Below, one piece after another: positions 17,830-26,772 of a DNA stretch of 64,000 nt; position 1 is the stretch's first letter; each line of letters begins with the position of its first letter. A program made the translations under genes and the position numbers. The notes beneath the pieces are model-generated. The model saw only the letters and a program-made list of their open reading frames with translations, did not search any database and had not been told where the DNA came from. The stretch covers positions 496,001 to 560,000 of the forward strand of contig NZ_POYJ01000001.1 of NCBI RefSeq assembly GCF_002895435.1, in the 5' to 3' direction. Source of the DNA: Aquimarina sediminis. GTDB taxonomy: Bacteria; Bacteroidota; Bacteroidia; Flavobacteriales; Flavobacteriaceae.

Positions 17830-18681
17830 TTATGAATTTAAAATACTTAAGAATGGGTCCCAAAAATTTACATATTTTGCTTTCACTCTACCGACATCTT
17901 TATACACTTCAATTCCTGTAATATAACTTGGGAGAATATTCATTTTTTGATAGGCAAAAGGTCTTTCAGAAGGTTGAATCCATCCCTTTTGACCTTTTTT
18001 TAATAGTTGATTATTTTTATCTCTTAGGTGGAGTCCAAAATTCACCCAACAATTTTGTCCACGAGTCTCAGTAGATAAAGCAGAGGCTGCTAATGGAGAA
18101 AACATTTGGAGATGGTCATACCAGGCATTATCTTCTCCAATAGGACCAAACCCATTACCATTCATTGCATGACCAAAAATATCATGAACAATTCTAAACA
18201 AATCATTTACAACTAGTTCGTATTTTCCAATTTTAACTCCCGTTTTCTTTAGCATAATATTCACTTCGTTATATTCGGTTTCACCAAAACCAGACGCTGT
18301 TTTAAAAAAATATAAATGATGGTTGTTTATATCTACAAGCATTTCATAACTATTAGAATAAGGCTCCCCTTCTCCTGTATAAGGCTCAAATTTAATGTCA
18401 GTTCTTTTTTTTACAAACTCAAATTGTTTTATCAATTCGATTTCTAATTGCTTGTAGGCTTCTTTTACCAATTCGTCATTTGGTTTATGCTCAATTGATT
18501 CATAAATATCTGCTATATGCTTACCTACTTCTTCTTGCATACATCCCTTGTAATCAAAAGGGTAATGCAAAATTTCATGTTTGTTTTTATAATCTGCAGA
18601 TATTTTGGTTAATATGGGATATTTACCTCCATTTAATATTGAAAGCTTATATTTGGCTAAAAGAGATTTTAGTTTAAGCAT
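17830..18681 (-). CDS. Putative non-heme iron protein resembling aromatic amino acid hydroxylases
   Basis: A 283-residue protein with a conserved core LFRIVHDIFGHAMNGNGFGP followed by ENAWYDHLQMFSPLA and STETRGQN. His166 and His171 (H-x4-H) with Glu205 match in order and rough spacing the iron-binding His, His, Glu of pterin-dependent aromatic amino acid hydroxylases (HELLGH, then Glu about 40 residues on). I recall similar proteins in large tailed phages, where they have no assigned function. It is short for a full hydroxylase, and no pterin-site motif can be identified by eye. It lies 11 bp after the SAH-hydrolase-like gene and two bases before DUF3293. Substrate is unknown. Confidence 0.6.
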   Translation of the reverse strand: MLKLKSLLAKYKLSILNGGKYPILTKISADYKNKHEILHYPFDYKGCMQEEVGKHIADIYESIEHKPNDELVKEAYKQLEIELIKQFEFVKKRTDIKFEPYTGEGEPYSNSYEMLVDINNHHLYFFKTASGFGETEYNEVNIMLKKTGVKIGKYELVVNDLFRIVHDIFGHAMNGNGFGPIGEDNAWYDHLQMFSPLAASALSTETRGQNCWVNFGLHLRDKNNQLLKKGQKGWIQPSERPFAYQKMNILPSYITGIEVYKDVGRVKAKYVNFWDPFLSILNS

Positions 18682-18692
18682 TTTAATTAATT

Positions 18693-19748
18693 TTAAATGT
18701 TTACCTTTTCATTAAATATGCTTACCCAATCGTTTACAACTTCTTCAGAAATAAATTCAGGAAAAGGGTGTAGACCATTATCTAATCTTCCAAATAGCAA
18801 TAAATCAACCCCAAGGTTATGAGCATAAAACACAGGATCTAGATAACGCATTAATGTAGGTGCTTCTATAAAAAAATTTATTGGTTTTTTATTACACATA
18901 ACTTCTTCTGCTTTAAAACTAAAACCAAACTCATCTTCACCCCCCATATTTGCTAAATATCTCCCTTTAAAAAAGTTACTATCAAAATTGTTGCTAATCA
19001 CATCTTTCACCCCAGTTGCTGTTACGATAGCAAACATTTCTGAGGCTAAGTTTTCGATTTTCGATTTATTATCTGATGTGTAACTTTCAAATCCTGCTAG
19101 TTTTGCCTTTTCTACATTTTGAGGTTCTTTATCAACAATTATAATGTTTTCAGTCCTTGATTTTAGATAGTATGCAATTCCTACACCCACTTTTCCATAT
19201 CCGAAAATCATAATTTTTTTCTCTGTTGTATCTTCTTGACTTAACTTTTCAAAAGCTCTCAAAAAAGCCTCCCCAGTTCCAAGTACCCCTTCCAAACTTT
19301 TTATTTTACTTTTGTCTACTGAAATAATTGGATAATCTACTTTAATAGATCCATATTTATTCGTTCCTGTTGCTGTAATTTCCACAGTTCCTATTTTTGG
19401 AGGGGTTTTATCAATTAATTCACCTGCACAATCTAAGTGCAAGTCAAACGTTTCATTTGTTATTTCATGTTGTTGTTTCCATCTACCTCCACATTTAATA
19501 TAAGCATCTGTCAATGTTTTGTCTACTTCCATAAAGCTAGGAGAAGTTACCGTTATAGTAGCTCCTCCTTCATGGAGTATCCCCAATTTTACTATTGTTT
19601 CTCTTGTAAAAGGTGTATTGTGTAAAATTGTCAACCCTTGATACGGTTTATTGGTTTGTACCCGTTGCAATTGCTTGTTTAAAAACGGCATCTCAGAACT
19701 TGGATACTCCTTTCTTATAGTTGAAATAAATCTTACTATATCGTTCAC
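18693..19748 (-). CDS. S-adenosyl-L-homocysteine hydrolase-like NAD-binding protein
   Basis: A 351-residue protein. The Rossmann segment KIMIFGYGKVGVGIAYYLKSR (about 185-205) and the preceding GVLGTGEAFLRAF resemble the NAD domain of adenosylhomocysteinase. The N-terminal part (LTILHNTPFTRETIVKLGILHEGGATITV) also resembles that enzyme's substrate half. At 351 residues it is far shorter than true adenosylhomocysteinases (about 430-470), and it lacks their C-terminal tail ending in Lys-x-x-x-Tyr. A related but different reaction is therefore likely. The start is a GTG; no better ATG is present. The gene begins a tight trio and lies 84 bp after a barrel gene on the same strand. Confidence 0.65.
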   Translation of the reverse strand: MNDIVRFISTIRKEYPSSEMPFLNKQLQRVQTNKPYQGLTILHNTPFTRETIVKLGILHEGGATITVTSPSFMEVDKTLTDAYIKCGGRWKQQHEITNETFDLHLDCAGELIDKTPPKIGTVEITATGTNKYGSIKVDYPIISVDKSKIKSLEGVLGTGEAFLRAFEKLSQEDTTEKKIMIFGYGKVGVGIAYYLKSRTENIIIVDKEPQNVEKAKLAGFESYTSDNKSKIENLASEMFAIVTATGVKDVISNNFDSNFFKGRYLANMGGEDEFGFSFKAEEVMCNKKPINFFIEAPTLMRYLDPVFYAHNLGVDLLLFGRLDNGLHPFPEFISEEVVNDWVSIFNEKVNI

Positions 19749-19832
19749 GTTTTTCTATTATTTATAACTGATAAATATGACAACTTACTTAACACCTATA
19801 TCCAAAAAATGTTTCTAGACATAAATTTGGTT

Positions 19833-20561
19833 TTATAATGGAATAAATGCAGAGACTTTATAAAATTCATCGGAAGTACCCACATCTGTATTTAATGTTG
19901 ATCCTGCAGAAATTCTAAAGGCTATTCCTTTATCAAATTTCATTTTTATTGAGCCTCCCAACCATTGGTAAATCTTTACACTTCCGGGTGCATCTTCCAG
20001 TCTTGTGATACCAAATGATTCGTAAAAAGCCCCGAGAACAACCCGATTACCTATCTGTATTCCCGGAGCCGCCCAGTTTAAGAGATAGTCTTTTGTAACA
20101 ATTCCATCGTCTTCTCTGAGTGATTTATAGTAGGCGATGTATCCTTCAAAATCAAAAAGACCATCATTATAGGCTACAAATAGATTAGGAACTAACCCTT
20201 CTCCTATTTTTGTTTCCTTACTATCTGAAGAAAATTTACCATGAGAGATTCCAAAAGTAGGATTGACATATAGCTTATTATCTAACAATTTAAATCCAAT
20301 TCCAACTCCTGTTTCTAATAATAAATCACTACCAGATTCTAAGTTACCAAAAGATGTATTGGTCCAAAAAATACTATACATAGTGATGTCATAGTTTTTA
20401 TTGGTTTCAAAATTTCCAAAGAAAATAGGATAAAATCCAGCGACACTATTATGTATAATTTTGGTTGCAAAAGTGGCTTTCTTTTTTGTCTCTGTTTCTT
20501 GGGCATAAATAATATGTACTGACAATATAAATGCACATAATGTGATTATGATTTTTTTCAT
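19833..20561 (-). CDS. Outer-membrane protein, DUF6733-like
   Basis: A 242-residue protein starting MKKIIITLCAFILS, with a signal peptide ending IIYAQ and alternating beta strands to a final SAFIPL. It resembles channel-like barrel proteins of Bacteroidota described only by domain number (DUF6733 is a guess). The ATG at 20561 is chosen over a TTG six bases earlier. It starts two bases after the stop of the alpha/beta hydrolase gene, so it is surely co-transcribed and perhaps translationally coupled. Context suggests a role in exporting or inserting the cluster's product (inference). Confidence 0.7.
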   Translation of the reverse strand: MKKIIITLCAFILSVHIIYAQETETKKKATFATKIIHNSVAGFYPIFFGNFETNKNYDITMYSIFWTNTSFGNLESGSDLLLETGVGIGFKLLDNKLYVNPTFGISHGKFSSDSKETKIGEGLVPNLFVAYNDGLFDFEGYIAYYKSLREDDGIVTKDYLLNWAAPGIQIGNRVVLGAFYESFGITRLEDAPGSVKIYQWLGGSIKMKFDKGIAFRISAGSTLNTDVGTSDEFYKVSAFIPL

Positions 20562-20563
20562 GA

Positions 20564-21460
20564 TCAAAGTTTATTGTTTAAAAAATTGTTTATAAATTTT
20601 GAAATTGGCTTATGTGCTTCTTCCAAATGTAGATGATGCCCTCCACTGATCCAATGCACTTCTGCATCTTTAAATTGTTTAATACGCGAAGTAAACATCC
20701 CATTGGAAAACAACCCTTGTTCTCCTAAAATGATCAGTGTTTTGCATTGAATATTCTTAATGAACAATTGGGCTTGACTCTCTGTCATACGATAACATTC
20801 TGATAAGACAATTCTGGGATCATATGTCCATCTAAAACCACCAGATATTGGTAACAAGGATCGTTCTACCAGACAAGAAGATGCTTCATGAGAGATTTTC
20901 CCTATAACGCTATTCATTCTATCTTGAATTGCTTCTTCCTTTGTTTTAAAATAGGCTTCATCGCTATTAGAAAAACCGTACAATCTTGTTTTTTTTGCCA
21001 TTTTCAATTGTTGCACAGACTTTCTAAATCCAGAAACAATTTCATCTTCTTCAATAACAAAAGGAGCTCCGAGTCCATCAATCCATATTAATTTGGTGAT
21101 CATCTTTGGCATTGCTCCTGCGATAATAGATGCTATCCCTGTTCCCATAGAGTGTGCCAATATTGCACACTTTTTCCATCCCAGCTTTTCTATTATCCTT
21201 ATCACATCTAATGCATAATCCCATAGATAATAGGAAGCATCACTTGTCCTATGATCGGATAGCCCATGCCCGGCTAAATCTATTGCTACGAGGTATATAT
21301 TATCAGATAATAATGGAGCAATTTTATCAAAGGTATTTGCATTGTCTAGCCACCCATGTAGTGCTAACACTGGTATCCCATTTGGATTTCCCCATCTTTT
21401 TGAAGCAATTTTAAAATCATCCATATCGATAATTTCCTCAATACATTCTACTGTTTCCAT
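20564..21460 (-). CDS. Alpha/beta hydrolase
   Basis: A 298-residue alpha/beta-fold hydrolase. It has the oxyanion-hole HGWLDNANTF segment, the nucleophile elbow AHSMGTG (Ser near 112) and a terminal catalytic His in ISGGHHLHLEE. An Asp or Glu near GEQGLF would complete the triad. The sequence resembles the serine-hydrolase-like (SERHL) group. No signal peptide is present, so it is cytoplasmic. It starts two bases after the AMP-ligase stop and is followed two bases later by a barrel gene. It could release an acyl group from the neighbouring carrier protein, or hydrolyse an ester or amide of the pathway (inference). Confidence 0.85.
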   Translation of the reverse strand: METVECIEEIIDMDDFKIASKRWGNPNGIPVLALHGWLDNANTFDKIAPLLSDNIYLVAIDLAGHGLSDHRTSDASYYLWDYALDVIRIIEKLGWKKCAILAHSMGTGIASIIAGAMPKMITKLIWIDGLGAPFVIEEDEIVSGFRKSVQQLKMAKKTRLYGFSNSDEAYFKTKEEAIQDRMNSVIGKISHEASSCLVERSLLPISGGFRWTYDPRIVLSECYRMTESQAQLFIKNIQCKTLIILGEQGLFSNGMFTSRIKQFKDAEVHWISGGHHLHLEEAHKPISKFINNFLNNKL

Positions 21461-21462
21461 AA

Positions 21463-23037
21463 CTATACGGTTGCTTTGATGTTTGCCTTTTCTAATGCAA
21501 TTGTTTTTAAGCGTATTACATCAAATTTCCCGTTCGGTGTTTTAGGCATGGATTTTATAATATTTACATATTCAGGCACTTTATAACTTTCCAGGTCTCT
21601 TTTACATTGTGAAATAATTTCTTCTTCTGAGATTTCATTATCATCTGCGAGTACAACAAAAGCAAACAGAACTTCTCCATAATCCTGATCAGGAACCCCT
21701 GTAACTAATACTGCATTGACTTCTGGAATTGCATTTATATAGTCTTCAACTTCTTTTGGACTTACTTTTATTCCTCTAGATTTTATCATATGATCCATTC
21801 TTCCTTTAAAATATAGATACCCATCTTCATCTAGTGAACAGTAATCTCCTGTATACAGTACCATTTCTCCAGAAAATTTCCCTTCTTTTAGCTTCTCTGC
21901 TGTTTTTTGAGGTTTATTCCAATACCCACGCATAACGGTTGCTCCACGGATAACTAATTGACCTATCGTATTCGGTTCATCGATCTTATTATCATCATCA
22001 TCTACCAACCAAAGTTCTGTATTAGGTATAGCTACCCCTACACTATTGGGTTTCTTATCAATATCTTGTGGTGGTAAATAGGTGCATCGTTTGCATTCTG
22101 TAAGACCATACATAGAAAAGATCTCAACATTAGAAAACAGTGTCTTTACCATATTTATATTGTTTTCTGTAAGTGCAGCACCAGTATTGGTCACTGCTCG
22201 GATGCTTGATAGATCCAACTGAGATTTTTTGTTTTGCTCGTAGAGCATAGTAACCATAGTCGGGACAGCCGGAAGAATTGTAGCTTGTTTTTCTTTTATT
22301 GCTTTTAACAAGAAAATGGGCCAAGTGAATTCTTTTTCCAATAATAATGTTGCCCCTGTAGATATGCACATAATCATCTGATATAAACCGTAATCAAATG
22401 ATAATGGAAGTGCGCATAAAACATTATCATCTATACTATATCCCAAATAAGCATTTAGGGAGTTTGTTGCGGCAATCATATTTTGATGAGTAAGCATAAC
22501 CCCTTTTGGCTCTCCTGTAGATCCCGAGGTATATATTATTGCGGATAAATCAATACTAATTGTTCCAGTGTAAACAATCTCTGATTTTTCGGCAGATAAA
22601 ATATTTGACATGTATTCGTACAATTTGCCAGAGGTAGCTCCTTTTTCTCCGGATATGATTACTTTTGACAGCCCTGATCTCTCTAGCATTGATTGATTAT
22701 GACTTACAACCTCATGATTGGTTATTAATGCCGTAGCACTAGAATCATTGAGTATATATTCTATTTTTTCTGGTTTTAATTCTATTCCTACCGGAATAAC
22801 TACAGCACCTGATTTGAGTATCCCCCAAAAGGATATTATAGTGTCAATTGTATTTCCCAAAAGGATAACAACTCTATCTCCACGTTTCACATCTGAATTT
22901 TGAAGAGAGACCGCTACTTTATCGGATAATTCATCAATATCCCTAAATGTATACTTCTTTTTTGCTATAGAAACAGCAACTTTATCTGGATATACTTGCG
23001 AATTTTGGGTTAAAAAATTTTGAAGTAAGGGTATCAT
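21463..23037 (-). CDS. AMP-dependent acyl-CoA/acyl-ACP ligase
   Basis: A 524-residue ANL-superfamily adenylating enzyme. It has the P-loop-like IIYTSGSTGEPKGVML, the adenine motif MYGLTECKRCTYLPP, the hinge region GDYCSLDEDGYLYFKGRMDHMIKSRG and the A10 lysine in PKTPNGKFD. It activates a carboxylic acid as acyl-AMP and transfers it to CoA or a phosphopantetheine arm; the ACP gene upstream on the same strand is the obvious acceptor. It resembles the ligases found next to PLP decarboxylases in exosortase-A loci, but no exosortase is present here. It is separated from the ACP gene by 413 bp and coupled to the hydrolase gene downstream. The substrate cannot be read from sequence. Confidence 0.88.
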   Translation of the reverse strand: MIPLLQNFLTQNSQVYPDKVAVSIAKKKYTFRDIDELSDKVAVSLQNSDVKRGDRVVILLGNTIDTIISFWGILKSGAVVIPVGIELKPEKIEYILNDSSATALITNHEVVSHNQSMLERSGLSKVIISGEKGATSGKLYEYMSNILSAEKSEIVYTGTISIDLSAIIYTSGSTGEPKGVMLTHQNMIAATNSLNAYLGYSIDDNVLCALPLSFDYGLYQMIMCISTGATLLLEKEFTWPIFLLKAIKEKQATILPAVPTMVTMLYEQNKKSQLDLSSIRAVTNTGAALTENNINMVKTLFSNVEIFSMYGLTECKRCTYLPPQDIDKKPNSVGVAIPNTELWLVDDDDNKIDEPNTIGQLVIRGATVMRGYWNKPQKTAEKLKEGKFSGEMVLYTGDYCSLDEDGYLYFKGRMDHMIKSRGIKVSPKEVEDYINAIPEVNAVLVTGVPDQDYGEVLFAFVVLADDNEISEEEIISQCKRDLESYKVPEYVNIIKSMPKTPNGKFDVIRLKTIALEKANIKATV

Positions 23038-23450
23038 TTTTCTTTCGTTTTAAATAACTATTTATTTTTTTTCTTTCTATTTCGGCATTTCATTTTGCTT
23101 ATAAAAGAGCATAAGAATTCCTTCCCTATATAATAGCAGTCCTATTATCTATAAGGATATTTTGTTAGTAAAAAGAGAAGGTTTAAAAAATCCGAGATGG
23201 ATTTCAGATTTAGCTTAATTGCAAAATGATATAATCATGCACATTTTCAGAGAAATTCATTTTTTGATATGGGTATATTAAAATGTAAAACTCTGATATT
23301 TCAGCATTGTAATTTGTAAGAAGTGTTCTTCTTTTTATAAATAAGAACACTTCTTATCGTGTATTGAGCTAGAATCACCATAAAAATCTCTTAGCAACTA
23401 CTTTTATGGATAAATCTAATATAGCTACCAACACTTTGTCATTACAATAT
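23038..23450. other. Intergenic region with a perfect inverted repeat, between ACP and ligase genes
   Basis: 413 bp without a plausible gene. It holds a perfect 14-bp inverted repeat (TAAGAAGTGTTCTT at 23317-23330 with 23343-23356), loop 12 nt, about 95 bp after the ACP stop. Neither side has a clear T run. It could be a weak terminator, an mRNA-stabilising hairpin or a regulator site. A promoter for the ligase operon presumably lies between it and 23037. Confidence 0.5.
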
Positions 23451-23717
23451 TTATACTGCTACTTCTATTCCCAATTCTGAAAGTACGTAATCAAAAATTG
23501 TTTGTAAAGTGTTAAAATGCCTGGCTTCAATTGTATCGGCATTTACTTCAAATCCTTCTATATTATCTTCCAGAAATGTTAGAAAAAACATCGAAGAAAG
23601 AGAATCAATTCCTAAATCGTTTTTGAGATGTGAATCTAAATGTATTTGTTCTTTGTTTAAATTGGCTATACTATCTACCAATCCATCTTTTATGAGTTCT
23701 AAAATCTTATTATTCAT
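23451..23717 (-). CDS. Acyl carrier protein
   Basis: An 88-residue four-helix carrier protein with the phosphopantetheine attachment site DLGIDSLSSMFF (Ser39). It is an extra carrier outside the fatty-acid locus, with an acidic helix II as usual. It lies 11 bp after the PLP decarboxylase gene and upstream of an AMP-ligase that probably loads it. It differs enough from housekeeping AcpP (weak match outside the DSL region) to suggest a dedicated pathway. Confidence 0.88.
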   Translation of the reverse strand: MNNKILELIKDGLVDSIANLNKEQIHLDSHLKNDLGIDSLSSMFFLTFLEDNIEGFEVNADTIEARHFNTLQTIFDYVLSELGIEVAV

Positions 23718-23728
23718 CGCTTTTTTTT

Positions 23729-25000
23729 TTAGTTTAATACAGGTTCTTTTTCAAAATTTACTACAACTTGTCTATCAATGATATCCTCTGAAGTGTCTTT
23801 TTTTCTAATTAAATGTACTTCATCTTGATAGACCAGTACCTCTACGGGAAATCCATGACTATGGAATAGACCTGGAGATGAACTGGGTCCATAAGCTCCT
23901 GAATCTGTTATAACTAAAAGATCCCCTTCACTAGTTTTTTTCAAATCTATATTTCTTCCAATAATATCATCTGGGCTACATAGAGGTCCTGCCACCTGAT
24001 AAGTTTCAGTTTCTTCATAGATTGATGTAATATTTTCCATTGGAAAATTTCTCTTTACCACTCTACCAGAGCCCGCTGAGGCAGAATGACAATTTGTTCC
24101 TCCATCTGTCACAACAAACGTTTTACCATGGTTAATTTTAATATTATTAACTTCTACAGTAAAATACCCCGCAGTTCCAATAATAAATCTTCCTGATTCC
24201 ATGATAATTCTAGTATTAGGATACTTTTTATTGAATGAACCAAACAAAGGAGTCATTAGGTTTTTAAATTCAACGATATCCAATTCTACCTGATTAGGAA
24301 AATATGGGATTCCCATTCCTCCTCCTACATCGACCATAGAGAAATTTGTGTTGTATTTTTTACTAATGTGGTCGTATAAGTTTAATATATATCTGGTATT
24401 TTCAAATACTGATTGTGCATCCAAGATATTTGTACCATTATATACGTGTATTCCTTTTATATTGATATTAGACATGCTTAAATAGTTCCCAAAATTTTCC
24501 ACTGCATGTTTTTCATCAATACCAAATTGAGTAGGTCTTCCGCCCATTTTCCAAGGAGAACCTTTTGCAGAAAAATCTGGATTTATTCGAATAGCAACAT
24601 CTGCTACTACTCCTGCTTCTTTGGCAAATTCTGAGATTCTTTTTAATTCTGTCTCTGATTCTACAACTATAGCAAATAATCCAAGAGAAATGGCTTTTTT
24701 AAGTTCATAATCTTTTTTTGATGGGCCTAAAAAAACAATATCCTGAGGAAGAGTACCTGCTCGTAAAGCAATTTCCAATTCGGTAATAGAACAGACTTCT
24801 GTACAAGCCCCTTTGGATCTTAATAGTTTTACCAAAGAGACATTTGGGTTCACTTTTAAGGCATAAAAAACGTCTACACAGTCGGGTAAAGCATTTACTA
24901 ATCGTTGATAATTTGATACTAATTTTTCTCCATCATAAATATACGATGGTGTACCGTGTTTTTTTACTGCAGCAATAATTTTTGTTTTGTGTGTTTGCAT
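23729..25000 (-). CDS. PLP-dependent decarboxylase, fold type III (LysA/DapDC-like)
   Basis: A 423-residue alanine-racemase-fold decarboxylase of the ornithine/diaminopimelate group. The PLP lysine is Lys49 in FYALKVN. Also present are SITELEIALRAG, the glycine loop DVGGGMGIPYF, and the active-site Cys segment GPLCSPDDIIG with the dimer-completing YGPSSSPGLFHSHGFP. The same subfamily occurs beside an acyl carrier protein and an acyl-CoA ligase in exosortase-A loci. Here it heads an eight-gene same-strand cluster. It probably decarboxylates an amino acid or amino-acyl intermediate to an amine; it need not be the lysine biosynthetic LysA. Confidence 0.85.
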   Translation of the reverse strand: MQTHKTKIIAAVKKHGTPSYIYDGEKLVSNYQRLVNALPDCVDVFYALKVNPNVSLVKLLRSKGACTEVCSITELEIALRAGTLPQDIVFLGPSKKDYELKKAISLGLFAIVVESETELKRISEFAKEAGVVADVAIRINPDFSAKGSPWKMGGRPTQFGIDEKHAVENFGNYLSMSNINIKGIHVYNGTNILDAQSVFENTRYILNLYDHISKKYNTNFSMVDVGGGMGIPYFPNQVELDIVEFKNLMTPLFGSFNKKYPNTRIIMESGRFIIGTAGYFTVEVNNIKINHGKTFVVTDGGTNCHSASAGSGRVVKRNFPMENITSIYEETETYQVAGPLCSPDDIIGRNIDLKKTSEGDLLVITDSGAYGPSSSPGLFHSHGFPVEVLVYQDEVHLIRKKDTSEDIIDRQVVVNFEKEPVLN

Positions 25001-25288
25001 AATAGCTTTAAGTTATTGTTTATTATTTTTCTTTTCTTTTCTTTTTCTACCAGATATGCAGTTATATCGGACTATTTTAAATAAGTATTATAAATATGTG
25101 CTGATTATTTCTCTTCTATAAATGGTATAATATTTACTGTAGGGGTTATTGTTACCAAACAAAATTCAGAGAATAGCATGATGTATCTCTAGCATTTTTT
25201 TGATATCCTACTTCTATTGATTATTACTTTGAATATCTGGGTGCGTTGAAGGAGAAGCTACAAGTTTTTGGGAGACTAAGTACTACTA

Positions 25289-25834
25289 TTATTTATCCGA
25301 ATTAAACATATCATACTGTATTAGCCAATTCCCATTTTCTTTTTTCCATAGAATAATATATGATCCTTCAAAAATGTGTTCTTTTTTAGAGTTTACATAC
25401 CCCAACATATGACATCTCTGAAAGGCTACATCCATCTCTCCATAAAACTCTAATTCGTCCTGGTAGAACTCCACTCTATCCACCCCTTTTACACTTTCTG
25501 TAAATTCTTTTTCAATATCTGTTCTTCCAAGTCTAGGCTTAACACCAGGTTTCATAAATACAGAACCTTTTACCGTATACTCTTCTGATATTCCTTTGGG
25601 GTCTTTATTCTTCCATTTGGTCTCAAATCGTCTATCTGCAATGTCTATCAATTTTGCTTCTTTTACCAAGTCTGCCTTACTAATACTGTTGGTACCAAAA
25701 TAGCTAACAACAGAGCTTTTGTAGTCTATGCTAATTTTTTTGGATTTAGAAGAATCGGTAAATGAGATTACGATTAATGCCCCGATAGCCAAAGTGGCTA
25801 CAAAAATCGATTTGTTAAAGTTTACTTTTTTCAT
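25289..25834 (-). CDS. Secreted NTF2-like (SnoaL/DUF4440) protein
   Basis: A 181-residue protein with an N-terminal hydrophobic segment (about 10-27) that acts as signal peptide or anchor, then a cone-shaped NTF2-like domain (about 55-178). Features are DRRFETKWKNKDPKGISEEYT, GSVFMKPGVKPRLGRTDIEKEF and the ending GSYIILWKKENGNWLIQYDMFNSDK, typical of DUF4440. Members may be enzymes or binding proteins, and no activity can be assigned. It lies 288 bp upstream of the decarboxylase gene on the same strand and is divergent from a Crp/Fnr regulator gene. Confidence 0.75.
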   Translation of the reverse strand: MKKVNFNKSIFVATLAIGALIVISFTDSSKSKKISIDYKSSVVSYFGTNSISKADLVKEAKLIDIADRRFETKWKNKDPKGISEEYTVKGSVFMKPGVKPRLGRTDIEKEFTESVKGVDRVEFYQDELEFYGEMDVAFQRCHMLGYVNSKKEHIFEGSYIILWKKENGNWLIQYDMFNSDK

Positions 25835-26080
25835 GATTGTGTGTAATTAAAAATTATTAAATATCTAATTGATTTGATTACCGAAATTAGAGCAACCAAA
25901 AAAATCGACTTATAAAAAATCTAACACAAAATCTCATTTATATTACTTAAGACTGAGCCCTTTTTATGGTTTTATATCAAAACAATTGAGTGTTATTTGC
26001 AATAAATCTCTTACTTCTATAACAATATTTTAACATATCTATCAGTTTATTGATGAAACTCAACAAAAACTCACAAAATA

Positions 26081-26746
26081 ATGAGAACAATTAGCTTAGA
26101 ATTGTTTAATATTCTTATAAACAATGGAATGTATAAGTATTGCACTTATAACCAAAATGAATTTATAACACATAAAGAAAATCTATTTAATAACATGTAC
26201 TTTATTGTTAATGGTATTGTAAAGGTTAGTTGTACACATCAGAATGGGCAAGAGCTTATTCTTGTAGTACTAAATCAAAATCAAATATTTGGAGGGATTG
26301 GTGTTCTACAGAACTCGAGTTCTAACTATAGTTTTGAATCTGTAGATGAAAAAACTACTATACAAACATTTAGCATGAACAGTATTTATGAAAACATAAA
26401 AAAGAATCAAGATCTGGAAAAAGATTTGTTTCAAATCTGGAGAGAAAAACATAATATACTTGAAGAAAGAATTAGAATACTGAACATTAAATCTACCGCA
26501 TCTAGGTTAATAGAAGTTCTAGTAGAGTTTAAAGAAAAATTTGGGTATCTATGCCCAAAAACTGATAATATAATAATTAATTCTCCTTTGGATCAAGGGG
26601 AACTTGCCAATTATATCAGAACATCTAGAGTAAGTGTTAATAACATTATACAAAAACTAAAATGCGAATCTTTAATAGATTATCAGAATCAAAAAATAGT
26701 TCTAAAAAAGGATTTCTTTAACTATTACGGTTCTTATCAGGTTTAA
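26081..26746 (+). CDS. Crp/Fnr family transcriptional regulator
   Basis: A 221-residue regulator with an N-terminal cyclic-nucleotide-binding-like jelly roll (about 15-120; MYFIVNGIVKVSCTHQNGQELIL), a dimer helix (about 125-145) and a C-terminal winged helix (about 170-215; LDQGELANYIRTSRVSVNNIIQKLK). It has no Fnr-type cysteine cluster, and the phosphate-binding Arg-Ser of true Crp is not evident, so the ligand is unknown. It is divergent from the NTF2-like gene, 246 bp apart, and may control it and the decarboxylase-ACP cluster beyond (inference). It is convergent with ppx. Confidence 0.85.
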   Translation: MRTISLELFNILINNGMYKYCTYNQNEFITHKENLFNNMYFIVNGIVKVSCTHQNGQELILVVLNQNQIFGGIGVLQNSSSNYSFESVDEKTTIQTFSMNSIYENIKKNQDLEKDLFQIWREKHNILEERIRILNIKSTASRLIEVLVEFKEKFGYLCPKTDNIIINSPLDQGELANYIRTSRVSVNNIIQKLKCESLIDYQNQKIVLKKDFFNYYGSYQV

Positions 26747-26772
26747 TAGTCACAATAGCAAAAATTTGGCTT

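Noticed and set aside
17414..17863. Upstream ATG at 17863 for the DUF3293 gene
   Set aside because: It would overlap the preceding gene by 34 bp and add residues unlike the family; the ATG at 17827 sits two bases after that gene's stop.
18693..19748. Genuine adenosylhomocysteinase (ahcY)
   Set aside because: It is about 100 residues too short and lacks the conserved C-terminal tail, although the NAD domain is similar.
20564..25000. Exosortase-A / PEP-CTERM locus
   Set aside because: Similar decarboxylase, ligase and carrier genes are present, but no exosortase and no PEP-CTERM substrate is visible.
23729..25000. Housekeeping lysA (diaminopimelate decarboxylase)
   Set aside because: The subfamily and the adjacent ACP and ligase genes point to a dedicated pathway, though specificity cannot be proved from sequence.
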